From: Pseudomonadota bacterium
GTDB taxonomy: Bacteria; Pseudomonadota; Gammaproteobacteria; Pseudomonadales; Azotimanducaceae
Length of the DNA stretch: 35,293 nt
Direction: 5' to 3'
Assembly (NCBI GenBank): GCA_027622495.1
Contig: JAQBYL010000002.1
Span: 1 to 35,293 of the forward strand
How positions within the stretch are numbered: the first letter of the stretch is position 1; the number at the start of each line of letters is the position of its first letter. A program made the translations under genes and the position numbers. The notes below the pieces were generated by a model. That model worked only from the letters and a program-made list of their open reading frames with translations, did not search any database and was not told the DNA's origin. Positions 8,224 through 15,842 of the stretch are shown in pieces.

Positions 8224-10881
8224 TCACCGGAATTTAAGATTTGGATCAATGTTACCCAATTGTGCCTCGAACAGGTTCTGGATTCGATCCATGCTGGCCT
8301 CATCATCCGCTTCAAAGCGAAGTGTCAGGACCGGGCTTGTGTTCGATGGACGAACCAGACCCCAGCCGTGGGCGTAGTCGACCCGAATGCCATCGATGTC
8401 TGTTGTTGCACCGTCACCGAAGTCAGCTTCATCTCTGATCCGCTCCATAATCGCAAATTTTTCTGCCTCGCCAACTTTTATTTTGATCTCCGGCGTGGTC
8501 AACGTCTGTGGGAACTGGTCAAACAGTTCAGCAACGGTCTGTGCTTCTGCCGACACGATCTCAATAAGCCTCGCAGCACAGTAGAGGGCGTCATCAAACC
8601 CATACCAGCGTTCGCCGAAACAGATGTGCCCACTGAACTCACCAGCGAGCAATGCGCCGGTTTCCTTTATCTTGGCCTTCATGTGACTGTGACCCGTCTT
8701 CCACATGATCGGTCGTCCGCCGTACTCGCAGATCAGGGTGCTTAAGTGCCGTGAACATTTGACGTCATAGATGACGTCCGCGCCGGGATTGCGGCCAACG
8801 ATGTCTTGTGCAAACAGCATCAGGAGTTTGTCCGGCCAGATGATCTGACCGGTGTTGGTAACCACGCCGAGACGATCTCCGTCGCCGTCGAACGCAAGCC
8901 CCAGATCGGCCTCTTCGTCGGTGACCACGGTCATCAGATCTTCCATATTTTTCGGATCTGCCGGATCAGGGTGATGATTGGGAAAGTCGCCATCCACATC
9001 ACAGTACAGCGGGATCACTTCGCAGCCGAGTTCTGTGAGCAGTCTGGGAACCAGTTGACCGGCCACACCGTTGCCACAATCAACCACCACTTTGAGGGGT
9101 GCCGCCACCACCACGTCGTCCAGAATGCGATCAACGTAGGCCTGATCCACGTTGACCTTAGTGACACTGCCATCGCCCGACGTCAGGTCGTTGTCGATGA
9201 TGCGGGTTTTGAGGGCCTGGATACGCTCCTCGGCCAGAGTCTCCCCCGCCAATACCATTTTGAGGCCGTTGTACTCGGGTGGATTGTGACTGCCGGTGAT
9301 CATGATACCGCTGCTGGTTTTCAGCGTGTGGGTGGCAAAGTACATGAGCGGGGTGGGGGTCTGACCGATATCGATAACGTCAATACCGCCTTCGGTCAGA
9401 CCGCGGGTGAGTTGCGTCTGCAGATCGTCGCTCGAGTGCCGTCCATCGCGCGCCAAGATGACACTGGCCTGATCAAGCTCCAGGGCCTGTGCTGCAAAAG
9501 CGCGCCCGATCCAGTAAACGACGTCTGCGTTTAAGTTGGTAGCGGTGATGCCGCGGATGTCATAGGCGCGGAAAATTTCGTCTTCAAGGACCAGACCGGT
9601 CTCCAGCGGCCCCACATCTTCAGTGACCTCCATCTCCAGACTGCCGTCAGCGATGGAGGTGGGCATCACGTCCAGAAAGTCGTTGTCGTTATCAATTGAA
9701 TCTTTAGTCGCGGGCTCATCACCGAGCAGCGAATCTACAGACTCATTAGCGGTTTTTTCCGCGGCCAGCACCGCCGAACGGCTGCGGTTGGCGACCACCG
9801 CGGGAATTTCGCGGCACATCTGCAGAATCTTTTCGGCTTCGTGTTCAACCATTTCGATCGTGAAAAACTGCGACATGGCCGGTTGGCGTGAAAGAAAGGC
9901 GCGAATCTGATTGGCCAGAACCACGAGGTCAGTACGCGTGCGTCGCGCGTATAACTTGAAGCCAAGAATGACACCACCAAGGGTGATCACCGAAGCCACC
10001 GTCAGCGCAATCAATACCTCGTTGACGGTGATGATGTCGACCAGCGCCGCAGGCTCATAGGACAGTGACCAGTTTGTCGCATCCAGTTCACCGGCCTGTG
10101 CGAGCTCAGCCTGACCAGCATCGCCGTAGGCGATGACGGGCATCGGTTCTGCCCCCGGGAACGCCTGGATGACTTTGACTAAACCATTCAGCCCGGCAAA
10201 CTTTTTTAGAGGCTCATAAAAATAATCGGCTGAGAAAATCACGAACAGGACACCAATCTGAGTGTCGCCACGGGTGATAGGTTGCGCGGCATAGACCTGG
10301 GTGCGTTGTGAAAGGGACAGTTCCGGACCAACAAAGATGCCTTTCTCAGCCCGTTTTACAACGTCGAGGGCGGCATATGACAAAGGCGTGGTTTCGTGCT
10401 TATCGACTTTGCCTGCGCCGGAAGGGATGGCATCGACGCGTAGCGCATAGGAGATGGAGCCCGCAAGACCGGTGTTATCGACCGTTCCCGTGTAGGCGTC
10501 CAGTGCGGTGATGACCGCAGGTGATGCCGCCAGCACCTCCATGTCGCGTCGCAGGGTCGCAATACGGCCGTTGAAAAATCCCTGCAGACCACTGTGAATC
10601 GCAACCGCTTGATTCTGCTGATAAACGCTGTTGCCTTTTTCCACCAGCATGGACCACAAGATCAGAAAAGCACAGAAGACTCCTGCCAGGGTAATTGCAG
10701 TGGTCACACCCACAGACAACCAGATGCCATCGCTCGGGGTCGCTGCCTTGGCGGGCTTTTTCGGTGTCGGGTCTGCGGATGGCTCATCTGGCTTGTCGTC
10801 TTCGGGTGGCACATCGATTTCAGGCGTCTGTGCAACCTGACGCAGCGGCGGATCGGCAAACTTTTTGCGGGCGGTGGCCAA
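8224..10881 (-). CDS. algC: Membrane-anchored phosphomannomutase/phosphoglucomutase (long AlgC form)
   Basis: An 885-residue protein. Its C-terminal half (from about residue 430, EIFRAYDIRGI) is a complete alpha-D-phosphohexomutase supplying Man-1-P and Glc-1-P for LPS and exopolysaccharide. The phosphoserine loop ITGSHNPPEYNG, metal loop DGDGDRLG, sugar-binding GEFSGH and phosphate-binding RPSNTSPVL are all present. The N-terminal half has a cytoplasmic Lys/Pro-rich tail, a membrane helix at about 54-78 (WLSVGVTTAITLAGVFCAFLI), a roughly 200-residue outside region and a second helix at about 288-310, then a linker. This resembles a two-helix sensor module; a similar extension is annotated in pseudomonad AlgC. 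The only usable start in this frame is TTG at 10881, with AGG 8 nt upstream; ATG in the right frame upstream is blocked by a stop. Confidence 0.92.
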   Translation of the reverse strand: MATARKKFADPPLRQVAQTPEIDVPPEDDKPDEPSADPTPKKPAKAATPSDGIWLSVGVTTAITLAGVFCAFLILWSMLVEKGNSVYQQNQAVAIHSGLQGFFNGRIATLRRDMEVLAASPAVITALDAYTGTVDNTGLAGSISYALRVDAIPSGAGKVDKHETTPLSYAALDVVKRAEKGIFVGPELSLSQRTQVYAAQPITRGDTQIGVLFVIFSADYFYEPLKKFAGLNGLVKVIQAFPGAEPMPVIAYGDAGQAELAQAGELDATNWSLSYEPAALVDIITVNEVLIALTVASVITLGGVILGFKLYARRTRTDLVVLANQIRAFLSRQPAMSQFFTIEMVEHEAEKILQMCREIPAVVANRSRSAVLAAEKTANESVDSLLGDEPATKDSIDNDNDFLDVMPTSIADGSLEMEVTEDVGPLETGLVLEDEIFRAYDIRGITATNLNADVVYWIGRAFAAQALELDQASVILARDGRHSSDDLQTQLTRGLTEGGIDVIDIGQTPTPLMYFATHTLKTSSGIMITGSHNPPEYNGLKMVLAGETLAEERIQALKTRIIDNDLTSGDGSVTKVNVDQAYVDRILDDVVVAAPLKVVVDCGNGVAGQLVPRLLTELGCEVIPLYCDVDGDFPNHHPDPADPKNMEDLMTVVTDEEADLGLAFDGDGDRLGVVTNTGQIIWPDKLLMLFAQDIVGRNPGADVIYDVKCSRHLSTLICEYGGRPIMWKTGHSHMKAKIKETGALLAGEFSGHICFGERWYGFDDALYCAARLIEIVSAEAQTVAELFDQFPQTLTTPEIKIKVGEAEKFAIMERIRDEADFGDGATTDIDGIRVDYAHGWGLVRPSNTSPVLTLRFEADDEASMDRIQNLFEAQLGNIDPNLKFR

Positions 10882-10948
10882 TTGAAAAGCCTTTTAATCG
10901 AATGCGTCCATGGTAGTGGGCGGCGGAAAAGCTGACCAGTCGAAAGGC

Positions 10949-12220
10949 CTAAATACTTGCTGATGCGTGGTTAGGAAGCGCTAACCTTGTCACAAATATG
11001 CGAACCAGTTGGTCGAGCAACGCTTGCGCAAGCTGATCCTTGCTCTGAAGCTGCAATGCGAGTTCGCCTTCGTCCCAGATCAGCGTGGCGGCGTTATGAT
11101 CGCTATTGAAGCCGATACCGGCCTGCGATACGTCGTTCACCACGATGGCATCGAGTTGTTTACGCAGGCGTTTCTCCCGGGCCGCGGGTAGCGCGTTTTG
11201 CGTTTCAGCGGCAAACCCGACCACCAGCGGTGGATTGGCAGCTTGCGCGACGCTTGCGATCACGTCCGGGTTTTCGGTCAGCTCCAGGGTCATTGTGTTG
11301 CTGCCGCGAACCTGTTTCTTGATCTTCTGTTCTGCGGCTGCCAGCGGCCGGTAGTCGGCCACTGCGGCCACGCCAATGAAGATGTGCTGACCCGGCAGAT
11401 CTGCCTGAACGGCGTCGAACAGATCCTGGGCACTGTTGATGTCAATCCGCCGACATCCTTGCGGGGTCGGCAGATTGGTGGGGCCACAGATCAGGGTCAC
11501 GTCCGCCCCGGACCTGGCCGCCGCCGCGGCAATGGCGAACCCCTGCTTGCCGGAGCTGTGATTGCTGATATAGCGCACCGGGTCGATGGCTTCCCGGGTG
11601 GGACCGGCGGTGATCATAACCCGCAGCCCTTCAAGGATCGGAGGTGCAAAAACCTTTTCCAGAGCACCCACCAGCGCGTCTGGTTCAAGCATGCGACCGG
11701 GGCCGAAATCCCCGCAAGCCTGGGCTCCTTCACCAGGGCCGATAATGCCAACACCATCATTGATCAGGGTGGCCACATTGCGTGCCGTCGCCGGGTGTTT
11801 CCACATAGCCTGGTTCATGGCGGGGGCGATGAGAATCGGTGCATCGGTGGCAAGACACAGGGTACTGAGCAGGTCACCGGCGAGCCCTGCAGCAAGCTCG
11901 GCGAGAAAGTTTGCCGTTGCTGGCGCAACCATGATGGCGTCGGCCCAGCGCGCAAGCTCGATATGCCCCATGGCGGCTTCTGCGCCTTCGTCCCACAAAT
12001 CGTCGCGGACGGGCCGGCCAGACACTGCCTGCAGCGTGGTGGCGGTCACGAACTGATGCGCGCTTGCCGACATCACGACCTGCACATTCGCACCGATTGA
12101 GGTGAGTGCTCGCACAAGCGCAGGCGCTTTGTACGCTGCTATTCCGCCGGTAATCCCGACGATAATGTTACGACCGGCCAAACCCACCGGTGGTGCGCCG
12201 CTAATCTGAATGTTGCTCAT
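10949..12220 (-). CDS. coaBC: Bifunctional phosphopantothenoylcysteine decarboxylase/synthetase
   Basis: CoaBC performs two successive steps of coenzyme A synthesis: ligation of cysteine to 4'-phosphopantothenate, then FMN-dependent decarboxylation. The N-terminal CoaC flavoprotein has VGITGGIAAYKAP, GHIELARWADAIMVAPATANF, the substrate-clamp motif APAMNQAMW and the catalytic cysteine in AQACGDFGPGRM. The C-terminal CoaB domain has ITAGPTREAIDPVRYISNHSSGKQGFAIA and the lysine-rich KIKKQ followed by LTENPDV. I choose ATG at 12220 (MSNIQ, 423 residues) rather than the track start at 12256, because the latter overlaps radC and adds 12 residues absent from the family. Neither start has a good Shine-Dalgarno. 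Divergent from radC. The dut gene that commonly follows coaBC is absent. Confidence 0.95.
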   Translation of the reverse strand: MSNIQISGAPPVGLAGRNIIVGITGGIAAYKAPALVRALTSIGANVQVVMSASAHQFVTATTLQAVSGRPVRDDLWDEGAEAAMGHIELARWADAIMVAPATANFLAELAAGLAGDLLSTLCLATDAPILIAPAMNQAMWKHPATARNVATLINDGVGIIGPGEGAQACGDFGPGRMLEPDALVGALEKVFAPPILEGLRVMITAGPTREAIDPVRYISNHSSGKQGFAIAAAAARSGADVTLICGPTNLPTPQGCRRIDINSAQDLFDAVQADLPGQHIFIGVAAVADYRPLAAAEQKIKKQVRGSNTMTLELTENPDVIASVAQAANPPLVVGFAAETQNALPAAREKRLRKQLDAIVVNDVSQAGIGFNSDHNAATLIWDEGELALQLQSKDQLAQALLDQLVRIFVTRLALPNHASASI

Positions 12221-12254
12221 GTTTTGTTGCCCGAAGACCAACTTTTGATACGGC

Positions 12255-12953
12255 ATGTTAATCGAAAACGGACGGCAGGCGATGCAGGCTCGTGAGTGTT
12301 TACTCGAACAAGGCGACAGTACGCTCAGTGACGCTCAGTTGCTGGAAGTGTGTCTGCGGACCGGGCACACGGGTATGCGGGTCAACGAGTTTGCACAGGC
12401 GTTGCTTGAGCGCTTTGGCGGGATTGGCGGTTTGCTCGATGCATCTGTCGCTGATCTACGTCGCCAGAAAGGCCTCGGGCCATCGAAGATCGCGACCTTG
12501 AAAGCCATGCTTGCCCTGGCGGAGCGCTACCATCGAGGGGTGGTGCGCAATCGTGAACTCATGGTCGGCTCAGATCAGGTGCTGGGCTTTCTGCGTGGGT
12601 GCTTTGCCGGTGCCCGTCGCGAGATATTTGCCTGTATGTTTCTCGACACACGCCACCGTCTGATCGAGTTCGAGAAGTTGTTTTTTGGCTCAATCGATCG
12701 GGCTACCGTTCATCCGCGTGAGATCGTCCGTCGGGCCCTGGAGCTTGACGCTGCGGCTGTGGTGCTTGCTCACAACCACCCATCCGGTATACCAGAGCCC
12801 AGCCTCAGTGATCTGAATCTGACCCAGTCTCTGGTTGAGTTGTTAAAGCAACTGGACATCGTCGTCCTTGATCATGTGATTATCGGGGCGGGTAACAGCG
12901 CGGTTTCATTCGCCGAAAGAGGTCTGATTCAGGCAGGCGCCATCAGCGGTTGA
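12255..12953 (+). CDS. radC: RadC family JAB/MPN protein
   Basis: A 232-residue RadC (YicR) protein. The N-terminal helix-hairpin-helix part (ARECLLEQGDSTLSDAQLLEVCLRTG; KGLGPSKIATLKAMLAL) is followed by a JAB/MPN domain. The metalloprotease-like metal motif HNHPSGIPEPSLSD lies at about 173-186, with the upstream glutamate likely in REIVRRALEL. The name comes from an E. coli radiation phenotype later traced to another gene, so the biochemical function is unsettled. The ATG at 12255 gives an N-terminus of family length; ATG at 12282 is an alternative. The gene is divergent from coaBC and upstream of rpmB-rpmG, an arrangement conserved in gammaproteobacteria. Confidence 0.92.
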   Translation: MLIENGRQAMQARECLLEQGDSTLSDAQLLEVCLRTGHTGMRVNEFAQALLERFGGIGGLLDASVADLRRQKGLGPSKIATLKAMLALAERYHRGVVRNRELMVGSDQVLGFLRGCFAGARREIFACMFLDTRHRLIEFEKLFFGSIDRATVHPREIVRRALELDAAAVVLAHNHPSGIPEPSLSDLNLTQSLVELLKQLDIVVLDHVIIGAGNSAVSFAERGLIQAGAISG

Positions 12954-12977
12954 TTCAACTGAAACTACAAGCCTCGC

Positions 12978-13007
12978 TTGCCCCCGATGGGGCCGTTCTG
13001 GTATAAA
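12978..13007 (+). promoter_or_regulatory. Predicted rpmB-rpmG promoter (extended -10)
   Basis: TTGCCC (12978-12983), an 18-bp spacer and TATAAA (13002-13007) preceded by TGG, forming an extended -10 element, about 37 bp upstream of the rpmB ATG. The spacer contains a perfect 5-bp inverted repeat GCCCC-CGAT-GGGGC (12980-12993). The predicted leader holds a short T-run (ATTTTTTC). Found by eye; no experimental support. Confidence 0.55.
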
Positions 13008-13043
13008 CGCGCCCTCATTTTTTCAGCTAGAGCAATTTGGGCC

Positions 13044-13280
13044 ATGTCGCAAGTATGTCAGGTGACCGGGAAGCGTCCGATGTCAGGAAACAACGTCAGT
13101 CACGCGAATAATCGTACTCGGCGCCGTTTTTCGCCAAATTTGCACACCCATCGTTTCTGGGTCGAAAGCGAGAACCGTTTTGTGCGGTTGAAAGTGTCGG
13201 CAAAGGGTATGCGTATCATCGATAAAAAAGGCATCGACCAGGTTCTTTGCGACCTGCGCACTGCTGGTCAGAAGGTCTAA
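13044..13280 (+). CDS. rpmB: 50S ribosomal protein L28
   Basis: A 78-residue L28, nearly identical in pattern to the E. coli protein: [36 protein letters not shown] and [12 protein letters not shown]. It is the zinc-independent form, as the paired CxxC motifs of zinc-binding L28 are absent. The track frame begins 22 codons earlier at an upstream TTG, but ATG at 13044 gives the exact family start. L28 is a late-assembly protein of the large subunit. The gene is 10 nt upstream of rpmG in a two-gene operon that is very widely conserved. Confidence 0.97.
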   Translation: MSQVCQVTGKRPMSGNNVSHANNRTRRRFSPNLHTHRFWVESENRFVRLKVSAKGMRIIDKKGIDQVLCDLRTAGQKV

Positions 13281-13290
13281 GGGGAACGTT

Positions 13291-13446
13291 ATGCGAGACA
13301 AAATCAAACTGGTATCGAGCGCCGGCACCGGTCACTACTACACAACCGACAAGAACAAGCGCAATACCCCGGACAAGCTGGAAATGAAAAAATATGATCC
13401 GGTTGTTCGTAAACACGTCATCTACACAGAAGCAAAAATCAAGTAA
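13291..13446 (+). CDS. rpmG: 50S ribosomal protein L33
   Basis: Not in the ORF track because it is only 51 codons. The frame from ATG 13291 to TAA 13446 reads [20 protein letters not shown] and continues [20 protein letters not shown] to a lysine-rich end EAKIK, the characteristic L33 sequence and length. The CxxC pairs of zinc-binding L33 are missing, as in E. coli L33, matching the zinc-free type of its partner L28. A GGGG-containing ribosome site lies 6-9 nt upstream, and the gene follows rpmB by 10 nt, so the two are surely cotranscribed. Confidence 0.97.
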   Translation: MRDKIKLVSSAGTGHYYTTDKNKRNTPDKLEMKKYDPVVRKHVIYTEAKIK

Positions 13447-13513
13447 ACCCACGCTTTAAGCCCCCACGCGGCGTATTCGCGTCGCCTCCAGGTGCCCCAC
13501 CAGCAATGCGGTG

Positions 13514-13531
13514 GCAGCGCGACCGCGCTGC
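13514..13531 (+). other. GC-rich hairpin between rpmG and mutM
   Basis: GCAGCGC-GACC-GCGCTGC is a perfect 7-bp inverted repeat with a 4-nt loop, ending 6 nt before the mutM ATG. It could attenuate read-through from the ribosomal-protein operon or hide the mutM ribosome binding site, but there is no T-tract after it, so it is not a textbook intrinsic terminator. The rest of the 91-bp spacer holds only imperfect GC palindromes. Confidence 0.45.
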
Positions 13532-13537
13532 TTGTGA

Positions 13538-14368
13538 ATGCCAGAACTTCCCGAAGTAGAAACCACCCGGCGAGGCCTTAAACCCCATGTCGTGGGGCAG
13601 CGCCTGTCTGGGTGGGTGGTGCGTAATCCCAACCTGCGCTGGCCGGTTGCGATACCGGTGGTGTTGCGTGATCAGGGGGTTCGCGCGCTTGAGCGACGGG
13701 GTAAATATCTGTTGTTTCGCTTTGATGCGGGTACCTTGATCGTTCATCTGGGGATGTCAGGCAGCCTGCAGGTGGTCCGGCCGGATCAGGCGGTGCTGAA
13801 ACATGACCACGTGGACCTGGTTCTGAGTAATCAGCACATCGTGCGGTTTAATGATCCACGTCGTTTCGGCTGTGTGCTCTTTCACCCTGCCCAGCCCGAA
13901 CCGCATTGGCTACTGCAAAGCCTCGGCATTGAGCCTTTTGATGCAGGGTTTGACGGCGCGTACCTGAAAAAAGCCGCCCGCGGCAGACGCGTTGCCGTCA
14001 AGAACATGATCATGGACGGTCGTATTGTCGTAGGGGTGGGCAACATCTATGCGGCTGAATCGCTGTTTCTGGCGGGCATTCGCCCTACGGTGGCCGCCCA
14101 CCGCGTCACTGGTTTCGCGTTTGATGCACTGGCCGGGAGCATCAAGCAGGTCTTGAGCCGCGCGATCGAATCCGGTGGAACCACGCTGAAAGACTTTGTC
14201 GGTGCCGAAGGGCGGCCAGGCTACTTTGCTCAACATCTCAATGTTTATGGTCGTGGTGGAGAGCCCTGCTGGACCTGTGGCACGGTGCTGAAAAGCATTA
14301 TTCTGGGCCAGCGGGCCACCGTTTTTTGCCCGAAATGCCAACGCAGCCAAGGTTTTGCACGGCGGTAG
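13538..14368 (+). CDS. mutM: Formamidopyrimidine-DNA glycosylase (Fpg/MutM)
   Basis: A 276-residue bifunctional glycosylase/AP lyase that removes 8-oxoguanine and Fapy lesions. The invariant N-terminus PELPEVETT supplies the catalytic Pro1 (after Met removal) and Glu2; the conserved lysine is in [14 protein letters not shown] and [13 protein letters not shown] are the DNA-binding H2TH landmarks. The C-terminal zinc finger has cysteines at about 244, 247, 264 and 267 (CWTC, CPKC). The start needs no adjustment because the catalytic proline must be residue 2. No strong Shine-Dalgarno precedes the ATG; a hairpin ends 6 nt upstream, so expression may be limited at translation. Confidence 0.97.
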   Translation: MPELPEVETTRRGLKPHVVGQRLSGWVVRNPNLRWPVAIPVVLRDQGVRALERRGKYLLFRFDAGTLIVHLGMSGSLQVVRPDQAVLKHDHVDLVLSNQHIVRFNDPRRFGCVLFHPAQPEPHWLLQSLGIEPFDAGFDGAYLKKAARGRRVAVKNMIMDGRIVVGVGNIYAAESLFLAGIRPTVAAHRVTGFAFDALAGSIKQVLSRAIESGGTTLKDFVGAEGRPGYFAQHLNVYGRGGEPCWTCGTVLKSIILGQRATVFCPKCQRSQGFARR

Positions 14369-14433
14369 TGGTACATTGCCAGCCGCGAATAGGGTTGAAG
14401 ATAAAAGGATCGCGAGATAAAGGGATGAGCATA

Positions 14434-14724
14434 ATGAAGAACCTGATCCAAGCTGTATTGGTCGTCTGTCTGATCATTTCCATGCCGGTATTTGCCGCCG
14501 AAGGCGAACAACCGAAGGCCATGGCCATGGCGGCCGATCTGGTCGTCGCCCGTCCATTTGGGATCGTCATCACCACCGTGGGGACAGCTGCATTTGTGGT
14601 CAGCCTGCCTTTTACACTGCTTGGTGGGAACGTTGGAAAAGCCGCACAGGCTCTGGTGGTTGAGCCAGGCAAAGAGACCTTTGTCCGTTGTCTCGGTTGC
14701 CGCATGTCGGGCCGAGACAAGTAA
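14434..14724 (+). CDS. Small membrane or exported protein of unknown function
   Basis: A 96-residue protein (99 if ATG 14425 is used). It has a signal-peptide-like N-terminus ([20 protein letters not shown]) with probable cleavage after AFA-like VFA, then a hydrophobic stretch [29 protein letters not shown], and a C-terminus [14 protein letters not shown]. The pattern RP.G...T..GT..FV.SLPF...GGN recalls a family of small proteobacterial proteins of unknown function whose members end in EP...TF.R.LG. Here the tail continues with a CLGC pair, possibly metal-binding or disulfide-forming. AAGGGATGAG upstream suits ATG 14434. It follows mutM by 65 bp and converges on coaD with 4 bp between. Confidence 0.75.
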   Translation: MKNLIQAVLVVCLIISMPVFAAEGEQPKAMAMAADLVVARPFGIVITTVGTAAFVVSLPFTLLGGNVGKAAQALVVEPGKETFVRCLGCRMSGRDK

Positions 14725-14728
14725 GCAC

Positions 14729-15202
14729 TCAGCGTTGGGCTAACTCTTTAACCACGGCCGGGTGAACGAACTTTGACACATCGCCGCCGAGCGATGCGAT
14801 TTCGCGCACCAGCGTCGAAGAGATAAACGATGTGGTCTGGGACGTCGGCAGAAACACATACTCGATATTCGAATCCAGTGACTGATTCATTTCGGCCATC
14901 TGAAATTCGTAGTCGAAGTCGGTAACCGTTCGCAGACCCCGCAGGATGTAGCCTGTTCCCTTGGATCGCGCGAAGTCGACCAGCAGATTGTTGAAGCCTT
15001 CCACCGAGACACGATCGCCGAATTCGGCGAGCACCGTGTTACACAGCCGAATCCGATCTGCCAGATGGGCTGCTGGATTTTTCTGTGCTGACGTGCCGAT
15101 CGCCAGGACCACATGATCAAAAAGCTTTAACGCCCGTTTGACCAGATCAGTGTGACCGTTCGTTATCGGATTAAACGAACCTGGATAGACAACAACCTTC
15201 AT
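14729..15202 (-). CDS. coaD: Phosphopantetheine adenylyltransferase
   Basis: A 157-residue PPAT, the penultimate enzyme of coenzyme A synthesis, joining AMP to 4'-phosphopantetheine. The nucleotidyltransferase signature PGSFNPITNGH is at residues 7-17 (catalytic His17), with RGLRTVTDFDYEFQMAEMN and the C-terminal ISSTLVREIASLGGDVSKFV. ATG 15202 (MKVVVYPG) is preferred over the GTG at 15208 used in the track because GGAGAGG is then 5-9 nt upstream and the length matches the family. It follows rsmD by 39 bp, the rsmD-coaD order seen widely. With coaBC it gives two separate CoA loci in this window. Confidence 0.96.
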   Translation of the reverse strand: MKVVVYPGSFNPITNGHTDLVKRALKLFDHVVLAIGTSAQKNPAAHLADRIRLCNTVLAEFGDRVSVEGFNNLLVDFARSKGTGYILRGLRTVTDFDYEFQMAEMNQSLDSNIEYVFLPTSQTTSFISSTLVREIASLGGDVSKFVHPAVVKELAQR

Positions 15203-15241
15203 ACTCACCTCTCCTCCCCAGGGTTGCGGATGGTAACGGGG

Positions 15242-15814
15242 TCACCTGCCGGTCGCAAGAAGCCCGAACTGGCTTTCTCCGGCGGTGGCGGACTTGATCA
15301 CCGACCACGAACCTGTTGTCAGATCGGGCGCCCCATGGCGGTTGTATTCCACATAAATAAGCGCCCGTTCGCTCAAAAGTGACCGTGAGGTCAGTAAATC
15401 GAGCGACTTCGAGATCAGCGCAGGTGAGTCAAAGGGCGGATCCAGAAATACCAGGTCGAAGGGCGAGTTCTGATCGCAGGCATAGTGTTTGAGGAAGGTA
15501 AGCGCTCGCGCATGGTGAATGCGTGCCGCGGCTGCGTTAAGGTCTAGGGCGCTTGCTTTGAGCGCCCTGACGGTGGCTGCGTCCTGATCGACAAACGTGG
15601 TACTTGCCGCTCCCCGAGAGAGCGCTTCGAAACCAAGACAACCACTACCGGCAAAAAGATCGAGACAGCGTGCGTCGGCGACATCCGCGACCAGCCAGTT
15701 GAACAATGTTTCCCGGGCACGACCGAGGGTCGGGCGAAGCGGACTGCGGGGCGGAAACCTGAGCTTTCGTCCCTTCCACATACCACTGATAATGCGCACC
15801 TGATTCTGCGCCAT
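15242..15814 (-). CDS. rsmD: 16S rRNA m2G966 methyltransferase RsmD
   Basis: A 190-residue SAM-dependent methyltransferase that modifies G966 of 16S rRNA in the 30S subunit. It shows VRIISGMWKGRKL, RPTLGRARETLFNWL, the SAM-binding motif LDLFAGSGCLGFEALSRGA (about 51-69) and the catalytic DPPF (125-128). ATG 15814 (MAQNQVRIISG) is chosen; the track's 32-codon extension overlaps ftsY on the other strand and lacks homology. It is divergent from ftsY with 28 bp between, the classic rsmD/ftsYEX arrangement, so each promoter must extend into the other's coding region. Confidence 0.94.
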   Translation of the reverse strand: MAQNQVRIISGMWKGRKLRFPPRSPLRPTLGRARETLFNWLVADVADARCLDLFAGSGCLGFEALSRGAASTTFVDQDAATVRALKASALDLNAAAARIHHARALTFLKHYACDQNSPFDLVFLDPPFDSPALISKSLDLLTSRSLLSERALIYVEYNRHGAPDLTTGSWSVIKSATAGESQFGLLATGR

Positions 15815-15842
15815 AAACCAATACTCGCAACAACTGGAGCGC

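Noticed and set aside
11198-12100. 300-codon plus-strand ORF opposite coaBC
   Set aside because: Antisense shadow of coaBC; composition typical of mirror frames.
13514-13531. Intrinsic terminator after rpmG
   Set aside because: The hairpin is perfect but lacks a T-tract and lies only 6 nt before mutM, so I list it only as a hairpin.
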